From Paraprevotella sp. (lineage in GTDB: Bacteria > Bacteroidota > Bacteroidia > Bacteroidales > Bacteroidaceae): DNA of 51,579 nucleotides. Below are positions 8,685-17,346 of this stretch, in pieces. The notes beneath the pieces are model-generated. The model had not been told where the DNA came from and did not search any database. It worked only from the letters and a program-made list of their open reading frames with translations. Location of the stretch: assembly GCA_017937925.1 (NCBI GenBank), contig JAGBCQ010000028.1:1-51579 (forward strand). The letters run 5' to 3'. The translations under genes were made by a program, and so were the position numbers. How positions within the stretch are numbered: the stretch's first letter is position 1; each line of letters starts with the position of its first letter.

Positions 8685-9971
8685 ATCTTCATTTTTAGTG
8701 AGGCTCTTGCGAATATTTTGAATACACTTCCATTCAGTATTGTCTTGATTAACGGGAGCAAAATCAATACCTATATTGTCAATTCTGTTCAGTACCATCC
8801 CAACGGTAATGTGGTTGATGTCCTCAGCAGGGATGAATCGGTCCGGTTTGCTTTGACTAGAATCTTCAACAATCACAATCAATTGCATTTTTTCAAGTTC
8901 TTGTATAACCCTATAAACAATGCCTATCGGAAGTCCTGTTTCTGTAGTCAGTCCGTTGATGGTGTAAGGGCTCATGCCTTTCTCAAAGCGTTTGCAAATT
9001 TTTGACATAAGAAGGAGGACGATTGTGTCGTACGAACTTCTGCTGATTTTGTTCAGTCCTTTAGAGAAGAAATACGTGCGCATATTCTGATTGGCATACG
9101 ACAATTGTGCGCCAAGCAAGCAGACCATCCACGATAAGTTGACCCATAGCATGAATAACGGCAACGCGGCGAATGAACCATAGATGGCATTATAACTTGC
9201 TACCCAGATTTGCGAATGAATGTATAAGTACTGCAGTAATTGAAAGGCGGCACCCGCTACAAAACCCGGTAGGACGGCATGTTTGAAACGGATGTCCGTA
9301 TTGGGCATATACATATAGAGGGCAGTAAACATCAAACCACTTAACACGTAAGGTGAGAGGGTGATGATGAGTTTTACAGTCGAACTGAGAACCATATAAT
9401 CGACATAGTCGTTGGCTATGGTGGCGAAGAACAAGGACAAACCGCTACTGATGATAATAAGGATAGGGAGTAGGAGTAAAACGCTGACATAGTCTGTTAT
9501 CTTGCGGTAGATGGACCGTTGATTTTTAACTCCCCAAATGGTATTCAATGCCGTTTCTATGTTTGACGTCAGTTGGATTACCGTATATAGTAACAATAAC
9601 AAACCGAATCCGATGAATATGCCACTTTTGGTATAGTCCAAATAAGTGTTGATAAAATTCAGGATGATGTCCGCAAATTCTTGGTTCGCGCTCAGATTTT
9701 CCTTTATCTTCAGTTCGATGATGCTGCCATATCCCAATCCGCGACCGATGGCAAAAATGATGGCTAAAATGGGGACGGTGGCTAACATAGTAGAGTAGGT
9801 GAGTGCAGAGGCATGACTATTGATGTGTTTGGAAAGAAAACACTCGACAGTGATGACAATCCTGCGTAAGAGGTTAAGCGCGAATCGTTTTAATGGCGAA
9901 AGGTTTTGGTCGTGAATGAGCCAAATCTGACGGGTGAAGAATGATTCTATTTGGTGGAAGTTAAACATCAT
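8661..9971 (-). CDS. YihY/BrkB-family inner-membrane protein
   Basis: The 436-aa product has the YihY/virulence-factor BrkB pattern: an N-terminal helix with SKHINSHASALTYSTMLATV, six predicted membrane helices, and the AAFQLLQYLYI...IYGSFAALPLFMLWVNLSW region. It was once misnamed RNase BN; the present function is unknown. A C-terminal cytoplasmic extension of about 130 residues (from about SRSSYDTIVLLLMSKICKRF) resembles a winged helix, as is common in Bacteroidota members. The start at 9971 precedes a soluble N-terminus, and RNase P RNA lies 41 nt upstream on the same strand. Confidence 0.85.
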   Translation of the reverse strand: MMFNFHQIESFFTRQIWLIHDQNLSPLKRFALNLLRRIVITVECFLSKHINSHASALTYSTMLATVPILAIIFAIGRGLGYGSIIELKIKENLSANQEFADIILNFINTYLDYTKSGIFIGFGLLLLLYTVIQLTSNIETALNTIWGVKNQRSIYRKITDYVSVLLLLPILIIISSGLSLFFATIANDYVDYMVLSSTVKLIITLSPYVLSGLMFTALYMYMPNTDIRFKHAVLPGFVAGAAFQLLQYLYIHSQIWVASYNAIYGSFAALPLFMLWVNLSWMVCLLGAQLSYANQNMRTYFFSKGLNKISRSSYDTIVLLLMSKICKRFEKGMSPYTINGLTTETGLPIGIVYRVIQELEKMQLIVIVEDSSQSKPDRFIPAEDINHITVGMVLNRIDNIGIDFAPVNQDNTEWKCIQNIRKSLTKNEDSVLLKDI

Positions 9972-10012
9972 AAGCGGACATCGTTGTTAGTTGGTTTTTA
10001 GGTAATAAAAAG

Positions 10013-10385
10013 AAGAAACAGTCAACCTATAAGCCGGGTTCTGTACTCTGTAATGCAGAGTGCTTGTCATTTATCCGGACCATACGTCACCGCATGGCTC
10101 TATCGTTCTACCCTCCGGCTCGGGCGGGCTACCCTCTCTTTTGTGCGCCGGTTTACGCGAACTTTCAACTTCCAGAATGCACGGCTCGGATGTCACCATC
10201 CGACCGGTGGGCTCTTACCCCACCTTCTCACCCTTACCTTAAATAATATAAGGCGGTCGTTCTCTTCTGCATGGTCTAACCCTCACGGACTACTTCCCGT
10301 TAAGAAGTGGAATGCCCTGTGTTGCCCGGACTTTCCTCAACTGACGTGCGTCAGCAGCGACAAGCCGGTCAACTGTTTCTTGTTT
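10013..10385 (-). ncRNA. rnpB: RNase P RNA (type A-like)
   Basis: This is the catalytic RNA that matures tRNA 5' ends. The conserved GAGGAAAGTCCGGGC block reads on the minus strand near 10335-10322, and the 3' CAGAACCCGGCTTATAGGTT block near 10040-10021. The 5' strand AAGAAACAGTTGACC (10381-10367) pairs with GGTTGACTGTTTCTT (10027-10013) to form a 15-bp P1 helix with two wobbles, which sets the ends. A perfect promoter lies just upstream. Small open frames here are not genes. Confidence 0.95.
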
Positions 10386-10391
10386 CGCCGA

Positions 10392-10422
10392 CAAAATTAC
10401 GCCTTTTTCATGAGCTTGCAAA
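10392..10422 (-). promoter_or_regulatory. rnpB promoter
   Basis: On the minus strand TTTTG (10422-10419 region), a 19-nt spacer and TAATTTTG (10399-10392) match the Bacteroidota consensus. The expected start site near 10385 agrees with the 5' end of the P1 helix. Confidence 0.75.
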
Positions 10423-10594
10423 ATAATATGGTAAACGAATGTAAAAAACGTGCGGTAGGGTTTTAATCGCTGTTAATCCCATAGGTGGCTCTGTTAAAAG
10501 ATGGCAAAAAGGACAACGCTTTCATACAAATAAAACATTTTTGGAGTTATTTTTGTGTATGACAAACGTGAATAGTAACATTAAAAACAATATT

Positions 10595-12061
10595 ATGACA
10601 ATTAAAACAATGAACAAAACAGCAAGACAAGTATTAGGAACGGCTTCCTTATTCTTGGGAAGTCTTTGTGTGATGAGTTGTGTGGAGTCTCCCTGTCAGG
10701 CACAACCGGCACCTGTGGCCGCACCATCAGGGTTGGTGGATTTGACTTATGCGGCTGAAACATCGGTCAATGCCGTTGTATATATAAAGGTAACTACCAA
10801 TAGCAAGACCAAAACGGTCAGAGTGCAGGACCCATTCTCTGATTTCTTCGGTGACTTCTTCGGATTCGGAGGTGGCGGAACACAACGCCGTCAGATTCAA
10901 ACACCCAAGCGTGAAGGTTCCGGTTCGGGAGTAATTATCTCGGCAGATGGATATATTGTAACCAATAACCATGTCGTAAGCGAAGCTGATGAGTTGTTGG
11001 TAAAATTGAATGATAACAGAGAATTCAAAGGTCGCATCATCGGAACCGACGAGCAGACGGACTTGGCACTGATTAAGATAGAAGGAAAGAACTTCCCGAC
11101 GTTGCCTATTGGTAATTCCGATGATTTGAAGTTGGGCGAGTGGGTGCTTGCCGTTGGTAATCCGTTTAACTTGACATCAACCGTGACAGCGGGTATCGTC
11201 AGTGCAAAAGCACGTTCTATGGGAGCCAACTCAATAGAGAGTTTTATACAGACCGATGCTGCCATTAACAAAGGAAACTCCGGTGGTGCTTTGGTGAATG
11301 CAAAAGGCGAATTGGTGGGAATCAATGCCATGATTTACTCACAGACAGGTTCTTATACAGGTTATGGTTTCGCTATTCCTACAACTATCATGAATAAGGT
11401 GGTAGCCGATTTGAAAGAGTTTGGCATTGTACAACGTGCGCAATTAGGTGTCAAAGGTAACGATGTGTCGGCATATATTGACAATGAAAAAGCCAAAGGT
11501 AATGAAGTGGACCTAGGAACGGTAAACGGAGTATATGTGGCTGAAGTTGTGGAAAATGGTACTGCCGATGAAGCCGGACTGAGAGAAGGTGATGTTGTCG
11601 TGGCTATCAATGGCAAGGATGTAAAGAAAATGGCTGAATTGCAAGAGGCTATCAGTATGTTGCGTCCCGGTGACAAAGTAAAAATAACCTATATGCGTAA
11701 CAAGAAGAAAGAGAACGTAACGGTGGTACTTCGCAATGCGCAAGGTAATACGAAGGTGTTGGAACAATTGGATATGGATCAATTCGGTGCAGCGTTGCGC
11801 CCCATTGAGGAACAGACCAAGCAACAATTGAATTTGCCATACGGACTGGAAGTAGTGGCTGTAAAGAAAGGAAAAATGGCGGATGCGGGAGTGACCAAAG
11901 GATTGATACTTTTGCAAATCAACGACCGTCCGATGCGAACCATGGAAGACTTTGATGAAGTGGTGAAGGAAACAAATCGTTCGTCCGACCGCACGCTCTG
12001 GATTCGTGCTATAACACAAAGCGGTATTAAAAAGAGTTTGGTAATTGACCTCAGTGAATAA
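10595..12061 (+). CDS. Periplasmic Do-family serine protease (DegP/HtrA)
   Basis: The 488-aa product degrades or refolds misfolded envelope proteins. It has an N-terminal export signal (TASLFLGSLCVMSC...) and a trypsin-like domain with the triad visible as His in TNNHVV, Asp in TDLALIKI and Ser in KGNSGGALV. Two PDZ domains follow, with cores around NGVYVAEVVENGTADEAGL and YGLEVVAVKKGKMADAGV. A degenerate promoter (TATTTTG, 10548-10554) lies downstream of an in-frame TTG at 10541, so that start is ruled out. ATG 10595 or 10610 remain possible. A strong terminator follows, so the gene is monocistronic. Confidence 0.93.
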   Translation: MTIKTMNKTARQVLGTASLFLGSLCVMSCVESPCQAQPAPVAAPSGLVDLTYAAETSVNAVVYIKVTTNSKTKTVRVQDPFSDFFGDFFGFGGGGTQRRQIQTPKREGSGSGVIISADGYIVTNNHVVSEADELLVKLNDNREFKGRIIGTDEQTDLALIKIEGKNFPTLPIGNSDDLKLGEWVLAVGNPFNLTSTVTAGIVSAKARSMGANSIESFIQTDAAINKGNSGGALVNAKGELVGINAMIYSQTGSYTGYGFAIPTTIMNKVVADLKEFGIVQRAQLGVKGNDVSAYIDNEKAKGNEVDLGTVNGVYVAEVVENGTADEAGLREGDVVVAINGKDVKKMAELQEAISMLRPGDKVKITYMRNKKKENVTVVLRNAQGNTKVLEQLDMDQFGAALRPIEEQTKQQLNLPYGLEVVAVKKGKMADAGVTKGLILLQINDRPMRTMEDFDEVVKETNRSSDRTLWIRAITQSGIKKSLVIDLSE

Positions 12062-12077
12062 ATTACAATAGAGAAGT

Positions 12078-12118
12078 GCCGTCCTTTTGGAAAAATCCGA
12101 AAGGACGGCTTTTTTTTT
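12078..12118 (+). terminator. Intrinsic terminator after htrA
   Basis: GCCGTCCTTT pairs with AAAGGACGGC across a 12-nt loop, followed by nine T residues. Confidence 0.9.
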
Positions 12119-12183
12119 GAAGAAAAACGACTTGTTTTTGAATTTTTATGCGCTTGCGACTATATTAAATGAGAAATTTGTTG

Positions 12184-12191
12184 TAATTTTG
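12184..12191 (+). promoter_or_regulatory. -7 element TAATTTTG of rpoD
   Basis: A perfect TAnnTTTG match 24 nt before the ATG at 12215. It overlaps a possible GTG start at 12191 and so argues against that upstream start. Confidence 0.6.
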
Positions 12192-12214
12192 TGCGTTTAA
12201 TATGTTTTTTAGGA

Positions 12215-13075
12215 ATGAGACAATTAAAGATTACCAAAAGTATCACCAATCGTGAGAGCGCGTCGCTCGATAAGTATTTACAGGAAATCGGTCGTGAGGA
12301 CCTGATTACAGTTGAAGAAGAAGTAGAGTTGGCGCAACGTATCCGTAAAGGTGATCGTGTAGCACTCGAAAAACTGACACGTGCCAATTTGCGTTTTGTC
12401 GTTTCGGTGGCGAAGCAATATCAGAATCAAGGATTGAGCTTACCAGACTTAATTAACGAAGGTAACTTGGGCTTGATTAAAGCCGCAGAGAAATTTGACG
12501 AAACACGTGGTTTTAAGTTTATCAGTTACGCAGTATGGTGGATCCGTCAGTCTATTCTTCAGGCGTTGGCAGAACAAAGTCGTATAGTACGTTTGCCTTT
12601 GAATCAAGTAGGTTCTTTGAACAAAATCAGCAAGGCATTCAGCAAATTCGAGCAAGAGAATGAACGTCGCCCCAGTCCTGAAGAGTTGGCAGAAGAATTG
12701 GATATACCGGTTGATAAGATTTCCGACACATTGAAGGTGAGCGGACGTCACATTTCTGTGGATGCTCCTTTTGTGGAAGGTGAGGACAATAGTTTGTTGG
12801 ACGTATTGGTAAATGATGATTCGCCAATGGCTGACCGTTCTTTGGTGAACGAATCCTTATCAAAGGAAATCGACCGTGCTTTGTCAACATTGACTGACCG
12901 GGAGAAAGAAATCATTCAAATGTTTTTCGGAATCAACCATCAGGAAATGACGTTGGAGGAGATTGGTGACAAGTTTAACCTAACACGTGAGCGTGTTCGT
13001 CAGATTAAGGAGAAAGCCATACGCAGATTGCGTCAAAATTCAAAAAGTACAGTTCTGAAATCATATCTAGGGTAG
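12215..13075 (+). CDS. rpoD: Primary RNA polymerase sigma factor (Bacteroidota RpoD)
   Basis: The 286-aa housekeeping sigma factor directs RNA polymerase to TAnnTTTG promoters. Visible parts are region 1.2 ([20 protein letters not shown]), region 2 with [21 protein letters not shown] and the -10-recognition helix [10 protein letters not shown], region 3, and the region 4 helix-turn-helix [20 protein letters not shown]. The short length without a large region 1.1 or non-conserved insert is normal for the phylum. A terminator follows directly. Confidence 0.95.
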   Translation: MRQLKITKSITNRESASLDKYLQEIGREDLITVEEEVELAQRIRKGDRVALEKLTRANLRFVVSVAKQYQNQGLSLPDLINEGNLGLIKAAEKFDETRGFKFISYAVWWIRQSILQALAEQSRIVRLPLNQVGSLNKISKAFSKFEQENERRPSPEELAEELDIPVDKISDTLKVSGRHISVDAPFVEGEDNSLLDVLVNDDSPMADRSLVNESLSKEIDRALSTLTDREKEIIQMFFGINHQEMTLEEIGDKFNLTRERVRQIKEKAIRRLRQNSKSTVLKSYLG

Positions 13076-13098
13076 TAAAGAACCAATAATAAGTACGG

Positions 13099-13125
13099 GC
13101 GGGACTAACAAGTCCCGCTTTTTTT
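13099..13125 (+). terminator. Intrinsic terminator after rpoD
   Basis: GCGGGACT and AGTCCCGC form an 8-bp stem with an AACA loop, followed by a run of seven T. Confidence 0.9.
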
Positions 13126-13159
13126 GTCATTTTCACTTCCTTATTACTTTATAAATACC

Positions 13160-13167
13160 TATCTTTG
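13160..13167 (+). promoter_or_regulatory. -7 element TATCTTTG
   Basis: A perfect TAnnTTTG element 20 nt before the ATG at 13188. It probably serves the secreted unknown and possibly the downstream cassette. Confidence 0.55.
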
Positions 13168-13187
13168 CAAGCAATAAATACAATGGC

Positions 13188-13664
13188 ATGAACTTGAATT
13201 TTAAACGTTTGAACACGGTTTTGGGTGCTCTCTTTTTCGTGGCAACAGCGACTTTCGCTAAAGTGAATTTGACGACCGTTTATATGTTTGGATTTTCTGC
13301 GTCGTTTACGGATTCGTTGGCATACATTACCGACATACAACAATTGGATAGTGCGTATATTGACAGTAAAACGGACTTCTTGGTAGATAGAGCAGTGTAT
13401 AGCGACCAACTGCAAACTTTCATTGAGGCGATGAAAGGCGTTGAGAACAGTACTTGCGTAGTGTTCTTCCATAAGAAAAGAAGCAAACTCGTAGATGAGT
13501 TTAATAAACTCAAGAAGCAATACGCTGAGGATAGAACTGTTGTTTTGATGTCAATAGCAGGTGAGGGCTTTCGTTTTCAATCACCCAAATACATAGAACA
13601 GAAAGCTGCCAAAAATAAAGGTGAAGCAAAGGAAGGTTCTAAGAAATCTTCAAAGAAGCAATAA
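13188..13664 (+). CDS. Small exported protein of unknown function
   Basis: I do not recognise the family. The 158-aa product begins with a probable signal peptide (LNTVLGALFFVATATFA). A globular region of about 110 residues follows, with alternating hydrophobic strands (FLVDRAVYSDQL, STCVVFFHKK, RTVVLMSIAG). It ends in a lysine/serine-rich tail (KNKGEAKEGSKKSSKKQ). It lies 39 nt upstream of the HPr-kinase-like gene in the same direction and could belong to that operon. No catalytic motif is evident. Confidence 0.6.
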   Translation: MNLNFKRLNTVLGALFFVATATFAKVNLTTVYMFGFSASFTDSLAYITDIQQLDSAYIDSKTDFLVDRAVYSDQLQTFIEAMKGVENSTCVVFFHKKRSKLVDEFNKLKKQYAEDRTVVLMSIAGEGFRFQSPKYIEQKAAKNKGEAKEGSKKSSKKQ

Positions 13665-13703
13665 GCAAAGTAGCCTATATATAGAACACATTACAGCCGA
13701 AAA

Positions 13704-14588
13704 ATGGTAAGAACATTCAAATACAATATTGCAGGGCATCTTTGTGAAATCAACTTTTACGATTCTTATAACGACGAAAGTTTGATACCGTCTTTTGCTC
13801 CGTTTGTTTCAATAGAGCAAAAACCATTACTGTTTCGTATGGAGGTTGATGATAAGTTCCGTTGGAATATTCAAGGAGACGAAGTCGGACAGTTTGATTG
13901 TGGTGGCAATAACTTTGGTGTTTATCGTTTGTCTGACGGCTCATATCAGTTTGAGATACAGAATCCGCGTTGCGAACTGTGTTGTTTGATGCAAACCAAT
14001 ACTGATTTTTCAGAATGTAAAGTAGCGATTGTAGCAGAGAATATGCCGGACCGCATTTTCGGACTGAACAATGCCCTGATGTTAGTATATGCTTTTGCTT
14101 CAGCTCCTTTACGAACACTTTTAGTACATGCGTCCGTCATCAGAAATCAAGATAAAGGATATTTGTTCCTCGGTAAAAGCGGAACAGGAAAAAGTACGCA
14201 TACCAAACTTTGGCTTTCACACATTCCGGACAGTGACTTAATGAATGATGATAATCCCGTAGTGCGTGTCATTGATGGAAAGGTGTTTGTTTATGGTTCG
14301 CCGTGGAGTGGAAAGACACCTTGCTATCGTAATATAGTCGCCCCCATAGGCGCTTTCGTTCAGTTGCAACAGAAACCGGAGAATGTCATCAGACGTCTCA
14401 ACGTGTTGGAGAGTTTTTCTTATTTACTGCCGTCCATTTCTACTATGAAATGGGATAAACGCATCTATACGGAAAATTGTGATACGATTGCTGATGTAAT
14501 CAAGTTCACTCCTATTTTCCATCTGGGTTGTTTGCCGAATGAGGAAGCTGCGAATTTATCTTATCAAACGGTTTCTGATAAAAAGTGA
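13704..14588 (+). CDS. HPr-kinase-like P-loop protein
   Basis: The 294-aa product resembles HprK / serine-kinase-like P-loop proteins found beside PqqD genes in peptide-modification clusters. It has a Walker A motif GKSGTGKST at about residues 157-165, preceded by the typical LLVHASVI strand with His near 142. NDDNPVVR near 184 corresponds to the acidic Walker-B region and GSPWSGKTPCYRN to the C-terminal lid. The first 120 residues form a distinct N-terminal domain. True HPr is not encoded nearby, so the substrate is probably not HPr. The next genes (S26 peptidase, PqqD) are almost contiguous. Confidence 0.7.
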   Translation: MVRTFKYNIAGHLCEINFYDSYNDESLIPSFAPFVSIEQKPLLFRMEVDDKFRWNIQGDEVGQFDCGGNNFGVYRLSDGSYQFEIQNPRCELCCLMQTNTDFSECKVAIVAENMPDRIFGLNNALMLVYAFASAPLRTLLVHASVIRNQDKGYLFLGKSGTGKSTHTKLWLSHIPDSDLMNDDNPVVRVIDGKVFVYGSPWSGKTPCYRNIVAPIGAFVQLQQKPENVIRRLNVLESFSYLLPSISTMKWDKRIYTENCDTIADVIKFTPIFHLGCLPNEEAANLSYQTVSDKK

Positions 14589-14596
14589 TAAGTAGG

Positions 14597-15061
14597 ATGG
14601 AAGTACGGAGAATAGAAATCCCCAATGCCATATTATTGGAGCAGGTAAAAGAAGTCATAAGAAATGGTAAAACGGCGACTATAAACGTTAAGGGTTATAG
14701 TATGCGTCCTTTCTTGGATAACTCCCGTCATAAAGTACGTTTGGCGCAGGTCGGACAATTGGCGGTTGGTGATGCGATAATGGCAGAGGTCAATTCAGGG
14801 GTTTTCGTATTACATCGTATCATCGCTATCGAGGGTGATAACATTACCTTGATGGGCGATGGTAATGTTCGCGGAACCGAGAAATGTACGAAAGATGATG
14901 TCATCGGAGTAGTAACACACTACATCTATGAAAAAAAGACGGTTCCGGCAACCGATAAATGTTTGCAGAGAAAGGTTAGGATTTGGCGTAAGCTATTACC
15001 TGTACGCCGATACCTATTATATATATATAAGGTAGGAGTAAAGATTAAATCATTATTTTAA
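14597..15061 (+). CDS. S24/S26-family signal-peptidase-like protease
   Basis: The product is about 154 aa. A GTG at 14585 would overlap the upstream stop, and ATG 14597 is the likelier start. The motif KGYSMRPFL carries the probable catalytic Ser, and VFVLHRIIAIEGDNI places His where bacterial LepB has Lys. This is the Ser-His arrangement of the archaeal/ER (SEC11) type. GDGNVRGTEKC matches the box E region. There is no clear N-terminal membrane helix; a basic, hydrophobic C-terminus (RRYLLYIYKVGVKIKSLF) may attach it to the membrane. Its place between a kinase-like and a PqqD gene suggests peptide processing. Confidence 0.65.
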   Translation: MEVRRIEIPNAILLEQVKEVIRNGKTATINVKGYSMRPFLDNSRHKVRLAQVGQLAVGDAIMAEVNSGVFVLHRIIAIEGDNITLMGDGNVRGTEKCTKDDVIGVVTHYIYEKKTVPATDKCLQRKVRIWRKLLPVRRYLLYIYKVGVKIKSLF

Positions 15062-15063
15062 CG

Positions 15064-15330
15064 ATGAGAATAAAGGACGGTTTTGAACTGCGTGAGATTT
15101 GTGGTGAGTTTGTTATCCTCTCACATGGTGTGGATAATATAGATTTTAGTAAACTTATCAGTTTGAATGAGACAGCGGCACACATGTGGAAGTCAGTTGT
15201 CGATAAGGACTTTGACAACGCAATGTTGGCAGATGCGCTTTGTGAGGCGTATGAGGTCGATCGTGAAACAGCGGAGCAAGATGTGGCGCGTGTCGTTTCT
15301 CAATGGAAAGAAATAGGTTTGATAGAGTAA
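15064..15330 (+). CDS. PqqD-family peptide-binding protein
   Basis: The 88-aa product has the PqqD/RiPP-recognition-element pattern: an N-terminal beta region (FELREICGEFVILSHG), the ISLNETAAHMWKSV segment and a C-terminal helical half (YEVDRETAEQDVARVVSQWKE). Such proteins bind leader peptides for modifying enzymes. It starts 2 nt after the S26 peptidase stop and so is clearly in the same transcript. No radical-SAM enzyme or obvious precursor peptide is present in the window. Confidence 0.8.
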   Translation: MRIKDGFELREICGEFVILSHGVDNIDFSKLISLNETAAHMWKSVVDKDFDNAMLADALCEAYEVDRETAEQDVARVVSQWKEIGLIE

Positions 15331-15342
15331 ACTGATAAAATC

Positions 15343-15702
15343 ATGAATATTGAGAGCATCAGAGAATATTGCCTCAGTAAACCGTGTGCGACAGAAGATT
15401 TTCCTTTTGACGAAACCACATTGGTGTTTCGTGTTATGAATAAAATCTTTGCATGTATCTCATTGGACGACCCTGATTGGTTTTGTTTGAAGTGTGATCC
15501 GGATTATGCCATCGAACTGCGTGATCAATATTCATCAATTGTAGGCGCATGGCATTGGAACAAAAAATATTGGAATCAAATAGCCATAACACAAACTGAT
15601 GTGCCGGATGCTTTGATTCGGGACTTGATAGACCATTCCTATTCGGAAGTAGTAAAGAAATTGCCTCGTAAATTGCGCGACCAGTTACCTATTGACGATT
15701 GA
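15343..15702 (+). CDS. MmcQ/YjbR family protein
   Basis: The 119-aa product matches the MmcQ/YjbR (CyaY-like fold) family. Marks are the N-terminal IREYCLSKPCATEDFPF, the LKCDPDYAIELRDQY strand-helix, WNKKYWNQIAI and the C-terminal LIRDLIDHSYSEVVKKLP. Members are small, often called DNA-binding, and their role is unclear. It follows the PqqD gene by 12 nt and may simply share its transcript. It is convergent with the TRIC-like gene. Confidence 0.85.
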   Translation: MNIESIREYCLSKPCATEDFPFDETTLVFRVMNKIFACISLDDPDWFCLKCDPDYAIELRDQYSSIVGAWHWNKKYWNQIAITQTDVPDALIRDLIDHSYSEVVKKLPRKLRDQLPIDD

Positions 15703-15709
15703 ACGATCT

Positions 15710-16384
15710 TTATTCCTCTTCCTTTTCTTCGCCTTTTAATATCGGGAGTTGCCAATGGTACTTTACCGCCAATATGCGTATGGAAATAACGACAATGGCA
15801 GAGAGTACGGCATTTGCTTCAGCCTGTAAACCTAATGAATAGCCCGTTACGTACACGATGCCACCTGCTATGCAAGCCATAGCATAAATATCTTGGCGGA
15901 AGATGAGCGGTACTTCATTTATCAAAATGTCACGAATCACACCACCGGCTGCTCCGGTGATACTTCCCATTGTTACTGCCATCCATAATGGGTAACCCAT
16001 ATTTAAGGTTTTTTCCAAACCGATGATATTGAAAAGCGCCAATCCGATGGTGTCAAATATGAACCATGTGTTTTTCTGATTGATAAGTTTCTTACCGAAG
16101 AGTATGACCCAGAACAATGCCATGGCGCAACATATCATATATAATGAGTTGGTCATCCAAAAGGGTGGGACGCCTAACATGACGTCACGAAGTGTACCGC
16201 CTCCGATGGCTGTGGCCATACCCACGATGTATGCGCCAAACCAGTCAAACTTCTTGGCAGAAGCCAAACGAATACCGGAAATAGCGAATGCCACAGTACC
16301 GATAGACTCAATGATGACAAATGAGGTTGGGATGCGAAGGGTATTCCCCATGACTTGCAGGATGTTTAGTATTTCTTCTAACAT
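15710..16384 (-). CDS. Trimeric intracellular cation channel (TRIC/UPF0126) family protein
   Basis: The 224-aa inner-membrane protein has about seven predicted helices and the duplicated TRIC signature: GMATAIGGGTLRDVMLG in the first half and SITGAAGGVIRDILINEVP in the second. Bacterial homologues form trimeric K+-permeable channels. The C-terminus is acidic (GEEKEEE). Its ATG overlaps the last 7 nt of the upstream hydroxyacid dehydrogenase gene, so the two are co-transcribed. Confidence 0.9.
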   Translation of the reverse strand: MLEEILNILQVMGNTLRIPTSFVIIESIGTVAFAISGIRLASAKKFDWFGAYIVGMATAIGGGTLRDVMLGVPPFWMTNSLYMICCAMALFWVILFGKKLINQKNTWFIFDTIGLALFNIIGLEKTLNMGYPLWMAVTMGSITGAAGGVIRDILINEVPLIFRQDIYAMACIAGGIVYVTGYSLGLQAEANAVLSAIVVISIRILAVKYHWQLPILKGEEKEEE

Positions 16385-17337
16385 TTGTTCACTACGTTTT
16401 GTGGTTGGTTGTTTATAAATGCTTTCACATTTTCAACACAGATATTCATCAGTCGTTGACGTGCCTCTTTGCTTGCCCATGCGATATGCGGTGTGATAAA
16501 GGCATTTTTGGCTTTCAACAAAGGATTGTTATCGGAGGCAGGCTCGACGGTCAGCACGTCTGCACCATAAGCAGAAATGTGTCCTTCGTTGAGAGCGTCT
16601 GCCAAATCCTTTTCGTTGACTAGCGGACCTCTTCCTGTGTTAATGATGATACATTCACGTTTCATCAGTTTAAGGCTTTCCTTGTTGATAAGTTCTTTGG
16701 TTTGTGGTGTGAGCGGACAGTTCAAACTGATAATGTCGCAAGTCCTGAACAACTCGTTAAGTTCCACCTTTTGAACGTTAGCACCTATCTGTTCCTGACT
16801 TTTGGAGGTGTATGCGCAAACTGTCATACCGAATGCTTTTGCGATGCGTGCGACAGCCTTACCAATATTTCCCAAGCCAATGACACCGAAGCGTTTGCCG
16901 GACAATTCAGTCAGCGGAGAGTCCCAATAACAAAAATCTATATTGGAGCTCCATCGACCATTCTTGTTTTCCGAAGTGTAATGTTCCACTCGGTTTGTGA
17001 TAGTCAGTAGGTGAGCGAAAACCATCTGTGCTACCGATGGAGTACTGTATGCCGGAATGTTACAAACATATATGCCTCTTTCATTAGCGGCTTCTATGTC
17101 AACCACGTTGTAACCGGTAGCAAGAACACCGATGTATTTCAGTTTTGGGAGCTGACTGATGTGTTCACTTTTTATGATGGTCTTGTTGGTCAGGATGATT
17201 TCGGCATTGATGGAGCGTTGAATGACTTCTTTCTCAGGCGTTCTGTCATACACTTTCAAATCACCCAATTGCTCTAACCCGTCCCACGATATATCACCGG
17301 GATTTAAGGTATATCCGTCCAATACTACTATTTTCAT
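16378..17337 (-). CDS. D-2-hydroxyacid dehydrogenase (NAD-dependent; glycerate-dehydrogenase-like)
   Basis: The 319-aa cytoplasmic enzyme reduces or oxidises 2-hydroxyacids, probably hydroxypyruvate/glycerate. The Rossmann motif is VIGLGNIGKAVARIAKAFGM. The catalytic Arg lies in INTGRGPLVNE, the Glu in GADVLTVEP and the His in FITPHIAWAS. The YIGVLATGYNVVDIEAANERG segment is typical of the family. It is followed by the TRIC gene (7-nt overlap) and preceded 9 nt away by the DUF5103 gene, forming a three-gene minus-strand operon. Confidence 0.9.
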   Translation of the reverse strand: MKIVVLDGYTLNPGDISWDGLEQLGDLKVYDRTPEKEVIQRSINAEIILTNKTIIKSEHISQLPKLKYIGVLATGYNVVDIEAANERGIYVCNIPAYSTPSVAQMVFAHLLTITNRVEHYTSENKNGRWSSNIDFCYWDSPLTELSGKRFGVIGLGNIGKAVARIAKAFGMTVCAYTSKSQEQIGANVQKVELNELFRTCDIISLNCPLTPQTKELINKESLKLMKRECIIINTGRGPLVNEKDLADALNEGHISAYGADVLTVEPASDNNPLLKAKNAFITPHIAWASKEARQRLMNICVENVKAFINNQPQNVVNKC

Positions 17338-17346
17338 CCTATTCCC

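Noticed and set aside
10053-10466. Overlapping short open frames on the plus strand
   Set aside because: They lie over the RNase P RNA gene, whose conserved blocks and P1 pairing explain the sequence.
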